Assembly: GCA_022316685.1 (NCBI GenBank)
Contig: JAKJHU010000076.1
Location: 3,172,001 to 3,236,000, forward strand
Source: Progne subis subis
Lineage: Eukaryota; Chordata; Aves; Passeriformes; Hirundinidae
Length of the DNA stretch: 64,000 nucleotides
Direction: 5' to 3'
Positions 12,937 to 24,840 of this stretch are shown in pieces. The notes below the pieces were generated by a model. That model saw nothing but the letters and a program-made list of their open reading frames with translations. It was not told the origin of the DNA and did not search any database. Within the stretch, counting starts at the first letter, position 1. Every line of letters begins with the position of its first letter. A program made the position numbers and the translations under genes.

Positions 12937-14924
12937 AGTTTTTAAAAGTGAGTGCGCTCAAGGTCATTAAAGACTGGCATCTTCTTTCCTAGAAGGCTTG
13001 AAAATTCAGAAACTTGCATGTGTTTTTTAACAGATCTTTCACTGATTTTAAGCACACTTAAAATTAACAAAAATTACAAAGCTTTTTTGCTATTTGTCTT
13101 GGATCCAAAAATAAACTGGCATTGGCAAATTATATTCCATTAAAGGATGCTACCAATTAAAATAAATCATTATTCTATTTAAGTACTTTTTTTATTTGCT
13201 GTTGTTGCAAGCAACACCTAAGATTAATACAACTGAAGGATTAGAAGGCAAAACGGCTTTCACCTAAGTGCTTACTCCATGCATGTGACAGTACTTTGTG
13301 TCAAGCCAGTTTGACTGTTTCTCTTGTAAGCAGTCAGATGCCCTTTCAGTCCAGCTGGATTAGATCCGTAGAAATAGGGAAGGAAAAATATATGTGGAAA
13401 CGTAACTGCAGAAACTCAAATATCAGTAAGTGAACCCAAAGAGAACACTTTTTCTTTTCAGCAAAGTAAAATGAAGCTGCTGCACAGTCCTTAAAACACA
13501 CACGCACATACTGAAAATTCTCTGCCTCAAATAAACACACATTTCCCATCAGGCACAAAAACATATTCAGTGTTCAGCAGACAGTGTCAATACTGGTTAC
13601 GGTCTTTTTCACACACTTCTACCCTAGAACGATGAGACATCTATGATTCATTCTCCAACCCACCTCTCCAATCACACACCTAAAAGGAAGGCATGTTGAA
13701 TGTTTTGGGGGTTGTTTTTACATCAAAGAATAAAAATATTAAAAGCATTGCAATTCTTTTGGGATTTTGTTCCTCCTCAAAAGGAGTCTCATCACTTAAT
13801 TTTTCCATTCTGCATTTCCTCACTTCCCCTACATCCAACCCACTGCCTGATATTCTTTCCCTTCCCAGAGATTGTCTCCTTTTCAACCTTGCTCCTTCCA
13901 GACACCCTTTCCAGTGTTTCCTCCTGGCTCTCCCCTCTTCCTTTCTGCACGAAGTCAGACAGGTTCTTGTGCAAATGTCAGCAGGGTTAGCACACACATG
14001 AAGCTCTGTTAGATCTGCACTTCATAAATCAGAAAGCTACCTTCTGCTCTCTTTATTCACACGCTTCATTCAAAAACTTTTTCTCCAGTTCTTCTCCCTC
14101 CCAGCCTCTTCTACTTCCTTATACACTTTTGCCTCACCAAAAGCTTTGTACTTTTTTTATGTTTTTATTTCTTGCTTTTAATACTTCCTTTTTCCTACCT
14201 GTTCTCCAGCTACTTCATCTGGATTCTTTTGCTACCAGGCTGCCATCTATGCTGCTAGTGTCAAACACATCTACAATACAGTTAAATCACTTATTCTATT
14301 CCTTTTCCACTTATTTTCCTCATTTGTTCCTTGGAGTCCTAGCACTGTCAGTTCCCAATCACACAGACATCAAACCTGTCCCCTCCTCCTCTCAAATGGC
14401 ACAATCTTTTACTGGGAACTGACTGCTCATATAGGATGCAACAGCCATGCCTTTTCACAGGGGCACATGATGATGTGTAAGTGTTAAGAAGGTGGTTTAC
14501 TATGAACTGATTGGAAGAGATAAGTGAAACCCTGATCATCAAGGCTGACTCCATTTGCAGTTTAAACGAAGTTTTGTGCTGACCATTCTGGGCAGCTTAT
14601 CATAAGAGAAAAAAGATTCCGAGATATTTTAGTTGTGGACAGAGCTAAGCTAAGAGAGACAGAAGTTCCAAGGCAAGAGAAGTCAGCCCCATCAGCCAAA
14701 CACTAGAGCAACCATTTAACTCTTTAGACTTCAAACTCTACAGACAGTCAGCAGGCAACTGACTGAAAGAAAGGCAACTTTCCAGCTACCTAAAGCACCT
14801 AAGAGCAATGAGTGACAGGAACAGCATCTATGAAGCGAAGAGTTTCACACAGAAACATGAGAGAAAAAAAGGACAGTAGCATCTGCTCACTAGGCTGCTC
14901 CCTAAGGGACATCATGGGACCAAA

Positions 14925-14946
14925 ACACACACACACACACACACAC
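14925..14946. repeat. (CA)n dinucleotide microsatellite
   Basis: Eleven uninterrupted AC/CA units followed by a C-rich end. It is an ordinary microsatellite. Confidence 0.95.
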
Positions 14947-15778
14947 CCAACCCCCAAGCAGAGTTAGGACAGAGCCTTTCAAATTCTGATGCACAATACT
15001 CTACATGAAAGTTGTTTGCAGTGACCTGTTGCTTCCACACCTCAGAGCAAAGTTGTCTCTAGCACAACCCCCAAAGTTATGGCAGGTTACACTGTGACGT
15101 GACATACACCTAGGCAGATGCAGGAAGAGTATGTGTGCAGGTGGCAAAAAACGCAGTCAGAGAAGTGAACAAACATACAGGTAGCAGTGATTGAAAACTC
15201 TGAAAGCCTAAGGTCTCTGCAAATGCCTTAGTAAAAGCAGAAGCAGTCTCCCAGATCGATTATGCATGCATGCCACTGTAAACACAGACTGCTGAAGTGC
15301 CAGAGCTCTGCTGGATAATTTATAGGCTGGTGTTAGTATTCACAGAAGGGTGGGCAGAGTTCAAAGGAACGAGGTGAAAAATAAAAGTTTGAGCCTTATG
15401 ACAACACCGTCACAGCCAGCATGGGCATCAGCACCACAAAGAGCTTCAGTTGTGCTGGGTACAGGCAGAAGCCAGCAGGTATTATCAAAGTAGGAGCCAT
15501 CAAGTGCTATCTTGGCCTAGGGGCAGAGAGTTCAGGGAGTGGCCATCAGAGCGTGCACACACGCAAACTTTGCAAGTGCTGAGCACATACCTGCTTGACT
15601 TTTGGGAAAGCAGAGGAAAGCTGTGTGCCAAATAGCTTGTGACCCATCCCATCTTCTACCACAACACTTCCTCACAATCTTCTCGATTCTTCTACGTTTG
15701 CCATACACCAGATTTCCTGGGCTATTTCTGTCACAGAGATATACACCAAGCAGGGAATAACTCAAGACCTTCACATGT

Positions 15779-15836
15779 CTTTTTCACTTGTGGTCTCACT
15801 AGGATTTGAAACCTAGTGAGCCCATAAGTGAAAAAG
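15779..15836. other. 58-nt near-perfect inverted repeat (hairpin)
   Basis: Left arm 15779-15803 and right arm 15812-15836 are 25 bases each and complementary at 23 positions, with an 8-base loop (ATTTGAAA). The two mismatched pairs sit mid-stem, and in one transcribed orientation at least one could be a G-U wobble. The arms begin CTTTTTCACTT and end CTCACTAGG. The size and geometry suit either a tiny palindromic MITE fragment or a small-RNA precursor-like hairpin. I recognise neither a known microRNA nor a known transposon end, and no flanking target duplication is apparent. Confidence 0.85.
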
Positions 15837-17500
15837 GACTTTAGGGAAGAAATTAAGCATACTAAGCCATCCAAAATGCAAGCTTTATTTAGGTGAGCTT
15901 GAGTTTTCCAACTTTATCACTGCCTGAGCCTCTTATACACCTAGTTATCTGGAGACAAAGATGGCAAGACAGTGAGGGCATCAATTTACTAAGCCTTATG
16001 TCTGCTCATGTTTCAGATTAGACACAACACCGATGGCATTAGAATAAGTACTGTGCGGTTGACTTCAGAAGAGATGCAAAGCAAAGGTTGCCTCGCCCAT
16101 CTTTGCTCCTCTCTCTGCAAGGCTACTCTAAAACCAGATCTTACAAACAGATATGCAGGTGCACAGCATGTTCTGCCACTATTCACTGTTACCATCTAGT
16201 GCTGGAAACAGAGTACAAGGGAAAGCACAGTATACAGACAAGATGAACTAAGGGATTTAAACCAGTATTTTGGCATTGCATGCATGCCCAGATAACACCT
16301 TTAAACTCCTTGTCATAGCTTCCACAGCACTCAGCAAAATCCTCTCCAACTCTACTCATTCCAAAAGAGAGTTATCTGGAGGTACAAGTAATTTCCTGTT
16401 CTAGAACCTTTTCTAATAGAAGCTCTCTGGCTCTTGCAACACCTACCCCAACTGGGAAAGCCCACAGGGATTTGGTATAATAGAGTGTGCTGCAAAGTAT
16501 ACTAACAAATACTCATCTGACTCACTTATTCCTGCAGGTTAGCCTTCAGGGACATCTGCCTGGGTGCAGTACTTGAGACTCAATCAATTATAGAAAGTTA
16601 TCTCTATTAGCGGCCACAGAGGGGCATGCTTTAGAGACACAAATCACTTAGGATGAAAACCTTTTGCCCTACATTTAGACAAAAACACAATAAAATAACA
16701 CAACAAAATTCTTGTGTAGAGTAATTGTCTACAAAAACTCTCTGTACCACTAGAATATTAAGGCGGATTTTTCGCCATAGAATCTGGAGGACTACAGTAT
16801 TGATGGATGCCCGTTCTTTGAGTCATGAGAGGGTTGAGCAGGCAGGAATTGAAACAAGGAACCTATGTCTTTACCCTTTTGAGCAATGGCAAAGAATCTC
16901 CATAAAGAGATGGCAACACTATTACATGGAATACGTAACTTGATATATTCTGTTGCTAGATGCGATCATTAGGATCATGGCAATTTATCTATTGTTAGTC
17001 CACAGTATCATTTCAGGTGAGTTTTTAACCGCAATGCTATTACAAGTTGGAAGACAAAGGTACATGGTACACAACACAGAATGTTGTGCGTTGGCAGCAT
17101 CTGCTGTTATGTCTGACAGCCATTAACTGAGGAAACAGTTTGGGATACTATCTGAAACCAATCCTAAGATGAAGAGTGTACCAAATGTGATTAAATAAAT
17201 CAGTCTGTTGTCTACAATCTTCAACAAAAAGAAATTAAACTCCATATATTGAATTTGAGAACTTTTTCAGAGATAAAAAATAGAGATAGCAATTTGCTTT
17301 TGTCGTGAAGCAACTCAGTGGCAGGATGAAAAAAAGCTTCTGCCTCCTGCCCTTTCCGTTTGATTACTACCTCAGACAGTACAAAAAAGGGAGGTGTCGG
17401 CTGGGGGCGGCGAATCACAGAACAACAAAAAACCTTCACCATAAATTAAACACATGAAAATATCTAGACAAGAGTCCAGCAAAAAGAGGCTATAAAGCCA

Positions 17501-18517
17501 TGTTTGCGTGGCAAGGTTCTGGTACCTGGAGGTCTGCCAAGGGTGTATTCTCTAAGAACTTCCAGAAGCTTCTCCCATGTTCAATAGAGCCAATGCCAGT
17601 GAGCTCCAAGAGAGACCTGCATCTGGTCAAGGGTGAGCATCTTAAGTCATGGTAATAACACCTCTGTGATAACCAATTTATGAAGACAAAAAATATTTAG
17701 GCACATAACTAACTGCAGAAAAGAGAGGAGTGAGAATATATGACAGGAAGAATTCTGCAGAACACAAACATCAGTGAAGAAGGAGGGGCAGAAGGTGCTC
17801 CAAGCACCAGAGCAGCCCACAGTGAAGACCATGGTGAGGCAGGACTTGCCCCTGCAGTCCGTGGAAATCCATGGGGGTGCAGAGATCCACCTACAGCCCA
17901 TGGAGGGGACCCACGCTGGAGCAGGTGAATAACCAAAGGAGGTTGTGACCCCTTGGGAAACCTGCACTGGAACAGGCTTCTGGCATGACTTGCGACCTTG
18001 TGGGGGACCCACAGTGAAGCAGTCCATTCCTGAAGGGCTGCATCCTGTGGAAAGGGATCTGTGTTGGAGTAGTTTGTGAAGAACTGTAGCTTGTGGAAGG
18101 GAGCCCATACTAGAGCAAGGGAAGGACTCCTCTCCCTGAAGACAGCACAGCAACAGAAACAACATGGGATGAACCGACTATTACCCCCATTCCTCATCTT
18201 CCTGCACTGCCAAATGCAGGAGGCAGAGAACCAGAAATAAAACTAAGGCTGTGAAAGAATGAAGGCTGTGGGGAGGTGCTTTTAGGATTTTTTTTTTTTA
18301 CTTCTCATTATCCTGATCTGATTTTGACTGGTAATAAATTCAATTGCTTTCCCCAAGACAAGTCTCTTGCCCCTGACAGTATTTGGTGAGTGATCTCTCT
18401 CTGCCCTTATCTCAACCCATGAAGCAATTGTTATGTTTTCTCTCCCTGTCCTGCTGAGGAGGGGAGTGGCAGAGCAGCTTTGGTGGATACCTGGCATCCA
18501 GCCAGGGTCAAACCACA
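17501..18517 (+). mobile_element. Solo LTR of a long-LTR avian ERV, plus orientation
   Basis: About 1 kb beginning TGTTTGCGTGGCAAGG and ending GGGTCAAACCACA (TG...CA). It aligns throughout, by eye, with the reverse complement of 23726-24840. Shared landmarks in order are a GTTTGC(G/A)TGGC start, TCCCATGTTCA(A/G), a GGTAATAAC/GGTAGTAAC plus CCTCTGTGATAAC block, a G+C-rich middle with irregular repeats of CC(C)A-TGGAG and GCTGGAGCAG-type phrases, and a CAGCCAGGGTCAA end. An AATAAA signal lies at 18333-18338, which sets the orientation. No internal retroviral sequence adjoins, so it is probably a solo LTR. The family name cannot be fixed from sequence alone. Confidence 0.8.
18333..18338 (+). promoter_or_regulatory. 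LTR polyadenylation signal AATAAA
   Basis: A canonical hexamer within the LTR at 17501-18517, in the expected distal third. The inverted relative at 23726-24840 has AGTAAA at the corresponding place. Confidence 0.6.
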
Positions 18518-18789
18518 GAAGCAAGACAGAAGAGACTTAAGTGGAAATAGAGAGAAGAGGTATAATGCGTTTAACATAAAGAGAAACAAAAATTACAGAG
18601 AACAACAACCAAATCTGAAATGACATACGAATCAGTTTACAAACTGAACCCTTTTTCCAGCACAATTACAGTGACAGAATAATCACTGGAGAGCTTTAAG
18701 AAATCATTCACTGAGCACTTACATGGGATAATCTAGCAAAGGGACCCAAGAGACCTTAAAGATCTGAAATAACAAACTCTTCAAAGCAC
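18518..18789. other. Short unique spacer between LTR and CR1
   Basis: Roughly 270 bp of purine-rich A+T-rich DNA with nothing recognisable. Confidence 0.4.
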
Positions 18790-19923
18790 AAGAACAGTTC
18801 AATTCAATTTGTGGGAAGCCAGGTGGGTGTGGAAGGAAGCAGGCAGCTGAATGGGAAACTCCTGACAGCACTCAAACACAAAAGGATGCGAATGAAAGGT
18901 GAAAGTGGGGGTGTACTTCTCAAGAAGAATACTGAAACTCTGCCTCAGCATGTCAGGATGAAAATTAGAAAGGCTTGAAATTGCATGAAAATTCATAAAA
19001 TGTGAAAGGCATCAAAAAGGACTTCTTAATGCACTCTGCTAGCAAAAGCATGACTAAGGAATCTGTGAGCCCAAAGCTGAATGGAACAAGAAACCAGTGG
19101 TTAAAAGGTCCTCGATGCCTTTTTAGCCATCATTGGCAAGGACTGTTCCAGGTCTTCTTGTTCCATGTGCCCAGTGGAAGAATCCAGGGGACTGAAACAC
19201 CATCCATGGCAGAGGAAGACTGAGTTAAGAACCATTTAAACAAACTGGGCATACCCAAGTCCCTGTGATGAGACAAGACGCCCCAAGAGCAGAAAGGCAT
19301 GCAGTGGTCACTGCAGTGGCTGATGTCACTGTGTGGTTACTCTCAGCCACACAGGAAAGGTTGTGATAATTGGAGCAGGCTTCAATGACTGGAAATGGGT
19401 AAATGTCACACCTGTCTTCTAAAAGGACAAGAAGGAAGACTGAAGGAATTATGGACTGGTTAGCCTAACATCAGTCCTAAGGAAGGTTATTCAGCAAATC
19501 CTGCTGGAACCCATTTCTAGGCATCCAAATGACCAGAATGTGATAGAGAACAGCCAGCATGGAAGAAAAAATGCAAAAAAACCCAGCCAGGTTGCCTTCT
19601 GTGATAAGACAGGGCCAATAAGTAAAATATCAGCACAACTTTCGAAAGAGTCCACAACAGTATGATTGTAAACAGGGTAAGTAGCTGCATCAGAGGAAGT
19701 TCAGACTGCACAATAGAAAAATTTTCTTCACTGAGAGGGAGTCACTGGAACAGACTTCCCAGGGGAAGAAGTCTGGCCACCAAGTCTGTCAGAGTTCAAG
19801 GAGCATCTGGATGACATTCAGTCATATGGTTTAGTTTTAGGTAGTGCACATGGGAAGAGCTGGGAGTTGGGCTTGATGATCCCTATGGGTCCCTTCCAAC
19901 TCAAGATTTTATGTGATTCCATG
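18790..19923 (+). mobile_element. CR1 LINE, plus strand, internally deleted
   Basis: A CR1 copy whose 3' end is clear: TTGGGCTTGATGATCCCTAT then GGGTCCCTTCCAACTC near 19870-19905, ending in a decayed ATTCTATG-like tail (TTTATGTGATTCCATGG). Upstream, 19380-19520 reads like the CR1 region just before the reverse-transcriptase core (a CAAATGTCAC-type block, a GGACTGGTTAGCCTAACATC block and an AAATCCTGCTGGAACCC block). Near 19690 the sequence jumps from the reverse-transcriptase region directly to the 3' portion (TTTTCTTCACTGAGAGGG). The catalytic part is therefore deleted. The 5' boundary near 18790 is weak because the first few hundred bases are highly diverged. Confidence 0.82.
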
Positions 19924-22900
19924 GTTTATAGACAGCTGGTCAGTGCACTGCAAAGCCCATGAAAACTGACAGGACCACGGCACTCCAGGGCTAGTGGTCA
20001 GCAGTGCAACAATCCAGTGGCAGCCAGTTCCTAACAGCACTCCTCAGGGGTTCTTCGCTGGACTTGCTGCATTTTGCCAATGTCTTTCTTGTACTGGAGA
20101 GCCCAGTACGAGGCACAATAAACAGACATAATCCCACAAGTGCTAAGTATGGGGAAATAAACTCATCCCTTGACCTGTTTTCAATGCTTTGGCCAAAACA
20201 CTGCAATATGCGATTAACTTTTACAACTGCAAAAACCATCCTAATGCTGAGCAGCTAGAGCATGATACACAAAGAAGCTGGGAGAGTTGGTTATGTTCAA
20301 GTCAAGGAAAGCTGAATATTTACTCTTCAATCTCTGTTCTTCAGCACCAAACCTAAAAACTGCATAAGCAGTAATGAAACCTCAGCACCCATTACAACTG
20401 ATGTCTGATGTTGGCATACTGTCTGATAATAACACACAGAGAAATGACATCACAACACCACACAAAGTTACTTGATATAATTCTCATTCAGAAACAAGGA
20501 CTCCCTAAAATTACCTCATGTCTATCCTCCATTTTGTGTCCCTCTCAAGGTAACACCCAAAAGAAGACTTAGATGTGAATGCAGACACTGGCATAGGCAG
20601 AGTCCTGAGGCCAAAGCACACCCAAGTACCCCAGCAGTTAGGTACTGCCACGTATGTGTAACAACTGTTCACCCTTCAGCAGAATCAGAGCCCTCCACTC
20701 TTTCAGCCACCCCTGTACCCACCAGTACAGCACCACTGACATGGCCTACATAGATAGAATCGTTGCCTACGAATGGCATTAGATAGTTATTGCAACACTT
20801 CGGCCAACAAACCTCCTGCATTATGCCACTTTGAATATTCATCCTGCTAAGATCCATCAGTCTTTTCCCAGTGTCCTTTAAAACACAGGCCAGCAAAATC
20901 CCATGTTTAGTGTCATTATCTTTCCACAATAATAAACTATAGCGTCCCTTGAAAGCTGCAATGGACACTTCATTGTTGGACCAGTGTGCCTCCCTATCTA
21001 CACCACATGAATGACAGGAAGTTTTGGGACAGAAAAAGCCCTCATTGAGTGAGAATTAAGCTGTTTTATTTAAACAGATGGAAGATGCACACACAACACC
21101 AAAGGAAAGGACACAATTTGAATTATTGTTATAATTCTTTGCCACATGCCCACAGAAAGCTTGAAAACAGCTAAGCTGTCAACATGCTATCATACCACCC
21201 ATCCTGCTGACCAATCTTTGGGTTTTCTGTACTCCCCCAGTTGTGTGTGTCCATCTGTTGTCTTCTGCCTCATCCTAGCTTGCTAGCTCTTTGGGGCAGG
21301 GAACATTTTTTGCCCTGTGTTTGAATAAGCATTGTGTAGGTGCTACCACAATAGGCAGGAATAAAAATAACAACAATAATTAGGTTATATCTTAGTATCT
21401 CCTTGGGTTGGAATGTTTCCCTCCTGACTTCACAGCAGTGTTCATAAACAATTATAACTTGGTGCAATATGGGGCCTCATAAACAAATAATTACATCCCA
21501 ACCTACCTTCAACCATTTCACCAGTCATCCCTCGAGGGCTGGATCTGCTGAGCTCTCCATATGCTTCAAATGATGAGTGTGTGTGAACTCAGTTTCAGCA
21601 GAAGATACCAGCCTTGCAGTGTAGCAGGACTAACACCCTGCATATAACCCATAGATTTTCTTTGGACAGAACAAGCTTCCTACACACAAACTGTTGCCTC
21701 CTACTTTTGTGTGTCAACCCTGACTCATTTCTAGTGCCAGGAAGAGTATAGTATCTTCATCCTCTACTCCCTCTGAAGAGCGGCAAGAGCCTGCAGTTAC
21801 AAGTTTATGTAAGATGGTGGAAAACACATTATAAACTGTGCACACAGATTGTGGCCAAGCACAACACTGTACAACTTCAACAAGCATATATTCCCAGATG
21901 TTCTTTTAAACTAAAAGGAAAACCTTCCTTCCTTGAGGTTCGCTAGGGAAGCTGGCTCTCTGCACTGGAGACACTCAGAAATTCACTCCTAGGCCCAGCT
22001 GGATCCAGACAGGCTGTTAATGTAAATCTAAGATTCAGGAAAAGACAGCAGTAACATGTCACTTAGTATGTCTTGGATTGCTTGCTAGTAGCTGAAAGGT
22101 TTTGCTGAATTCTCAGGGAAGAAAAGCTCCATTTACCAGGAAACCTCTCTCAAAGTGCTGCCACAAGCCCCTCTCACAAGTACCAAAGTATATGTCTACT
22201 GAATCAAGCATTAGGCTCTCTCTCCTCAAATCCACTGGGTGCAAAGGCACCTCTTGCAAGACATCATCCACACTACTCTGCTGGAGGACACTGGAAGAAA
22301 GACGCTGCAGTGTGGAAAATCTTTTGCCTTTGTCTACTACTTTTGATGGAAGAAAAATTACCTTGTAACTTTAAGACACCCTACAAATCTGTGGTGGTTT
22401 TTAATAGGTGAAAACAAAAGTGTAAGCCTTTTTTCCCATCACCAAATAATTTCACCAAATCTTCCCAGGGTAAATTCATCAGTAACCACGACAAAAGTCT
22501 CCAATAACTAATTATGAAAATGCAGGAAGTTGGGCCAGCCCTCTGCTTGTTTATCTGCAGAAACAGAAAGGCTTACAGTGCTGGATGCTAGTGTAACAAC
22601 GCTGAACACACAAGCTCCCTCAGGTCTTTTTGGGATGTGCACTGTAAAACTGGATTATGCCAGGGGCATGGAAGGTGCTGTAGGGCAACTTGCAGAGGGA
22701 GTGATTCACCCTGGCTCTGTTTCTCCAAGCTCCCACCACAACAGGCCAGTGAGGAGACAAGCCTGCCTCTCAGGCACTGCAAGAGCTATTGGGACCAGAC
22801 ACAAGTTCAGGCAGTCCGTTCCCTTCTAAACCTGTTAAAATTATAATAAAACAACCTAGAAAAAATTTTATGTCTCCTGTCTCATCTGTTCTTAAAACTT

Positions 22901-23725
22901 CCTGTGATGAGGGCACTACTAGCCTCCCTCAGGACACTGTTTTCCTGCTTAAGTTTCCAAATACTCATAAAGCTTTTCCTAGCACTTACCTCCACATCTT
23001 CCTTGCCACAAATTAAGCTGATTACTTCTTGTCCTATCCCCAGTGGACACAGAGAACAATTAATCACTGTCTTCTTAAGACAAGCTTTTAAATATTGGAC
23101 GGCTTTTCACTCGTCAATCTTCTCTCTAGTCTAAATCAACGCAACCAATCCTCTCCTTGCAGACGGCGTTTACCACTCTGCCTGCTCTCTCCTCATCTCC
23201 TTCCACTGTTCCTGGTTTTCCTGTTCTCATTGGATGCAATGTTCTTCTATGGCTTCAGCAGTGGCTGCTAGCGTAGAAAAACTACTGCCTGTGTGCTACA
23301 CGTGACATTCCTGTTAAATATACCCTAAAATGGGATTTGCTTTTTTGCAACATCACCACACTGTTGACTCATATTCAGTGTCTGACTCACAGTAGTGCCT
23401 CCCAGATCCTTTTCTGCAGTTCTGTTGCCTGGCTTGTTATCCCCCATTTTACATATAGGCATTTGAGTAGATCTTTCCAAGTACAGTACTTTTCATTTGT
23501 CTTCAATAAATTGCTTCTTATCAAATTTAGACCCCTTTCTAGTTTAATTGGTAAATTATCTATGCTGTGCCAAGAAAGATCAACTTCCAACCTCATGTTA
23601 CACACTGGCAACAAAGAAAGCATGAAAAAAAGAACTGCTGTGTTCAAACTTCTTTAAAAGAGGTACTGTCTTATCAAAAGCCTATCATTCACTCCTCCCT
23701 TTTCACTCTGCATTCTACCTGACCG
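19924..23725. other. Unique DNA between CR1 and the inverted LTR
   Basis: About 3.8 kb with no repeat family that I recognise. A 99-codon minus-strand frame at 20669-20968 has protein-like composition but no domain that I can name and no splice framing. Around 23100-23230 the plus strand is C+T-rich. Nothing else is supported. Confidence 0.5.
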
Positions 23726-24840
23726 TGGCAGGTTGACCCTGGCTGGATGACAGGTACTCACCAAAGCCGTTCTACCACCACTCCCCTCTGCAACTGGACA
23801 GGGAGAGAAAATATAAAGAAAGGCTCATGAGTTAAGAGATCACTCATCAATTACTGTCACAGGCAAAACAGACCCGACTTGAGGAAATTAACTGAATTTA
23901 CTACCAATCAAAATCAAAGTAGGATAATGAGAAGTAAAACCTGAAAACACCTTCCCCACACCCCTCCCTCTTTCATGGGCTTAATTTTATTCCCAATTCT
24001 TTACCTTCTCCCCAGCAGCAGTGCAGGAAAATGGGGAATGAAGATTATGAGCAGTTCATCACATGTTGTTTCTGCTGCTAGTACCTCCTCAAGGAGAGGA
24101 GTCCTTTCCCTGCTCTAGCGTGGGGTCCTCTCCATAGGACACAGTCCTCTATGAACTCCTCCAGCACGAATTCTTGTCACGAGTTACAGCTCTTCATGAA
24201 CTACTCCAAAACAGATCCCTCTCCATGGGGTTCAGTCCTTCAAGAACAGGCTGCTCCAGCATGGGCTCCCATGGGATCACAAGTCCTGTCAGCAAACCTG
24301 CTCCAGCATGGGCTCCTCTCTCCATGGATCCCCAGCTCCCCACCAGGAGCCTGTCCCAGCACACGTTTTCCAAGGCGTCACAACCTTCTTTCAGGCATCC
24401 CCCTGCTCCAGTGTGGGGTTCCCTCCAGGGGCTGCAGGTGGATCTCTGCACCCCAATGGATTTCCATGGGCTGCAGAAGCACATCCTGCCTCACCATGTT
24501 CTTCACTGTGGGCTGCAGGGGGATCTCAGCTCTGGCACCGAGAGCCCCTCCTGCCCTGCCTTCTTTGCTGACCTTGGTGTCTGCAGAGTTGTTACTGTCA
24601 CATATTCTCCTTCCTTTCTTCTTTGGCCACAATTGCCTCTGTGCAAAACTTCTTTGCTTCTCAAGCACGTTATCACAGAGGCGTTACTACCATTCCTGAC
24701 TGCCCTGGCCTTAGCCAGCAGCACATCCATCTGGGGGCCAGCTGGCATTGCTTCTGCTGAACATGGAGGAAGGTTCTGGCATCTTCTCATAGAAGCCACC
24801 CCGTAGGCCCCCCAGCTACCAAAACTTAGCCATGCAAACC
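23726..24840 (-). mobile_element. Solo LTR of the same ERV family, minus orientation
   Basis: The reverse complement of this segment parallels the LTR at 17501-18517 from end to end, with its 3' edge at about 23726 (plus-strand GGTTGACCCTGGCTGG) and its 5' edge at about 24840. It is slightly longer, mainly because the G+C-rich middle (about 24110-24560) holds extra copies of the CTCCAGCATGGGCTCC-like phrase. The polyadenylation hexamer has decayed to AGTAAA. No pol or gag sequence flanks it. Long plus-strand open frames here (up to 210 codons) run antisense through the LTR and are not host genes. Confidence 0.8.

Larger units (their letters stand above)
12937..17500. other. Unique DNA with pyrimidine-rich stretch and one hairpin
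   Basis: Apart from the (CA)n tract and the hairpin listed separately, this interval is unique. About 13780-14330 is markedly C+T-rich on the plus strand (runs such as TTCCTCACTTCCCC and CCTCTTCCTTTCTGC). A G-U-tolerant tRNA-like segment may lie on the minus strand at about 16850-16915 (see findings). A textbook 5' splice donor string, CAGGTGAGTT, occurs near 17014-17023 on the plus strand, without a convincing exon before it. Confidence 0.5.

Noticed and set aside
17014..17023. CAGGTGAGTT as a real splice donor on the plus strand
   Set aside because: A good consensus string alone. No upstream open exon or acceptor with coding character.
24174..24806. 210-codon plus-strand frame as a host gene
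   Set aside because: It lies wholly within a minus-orientation ERV LTR, and a matching antisense frame exists in the other LTR copy.
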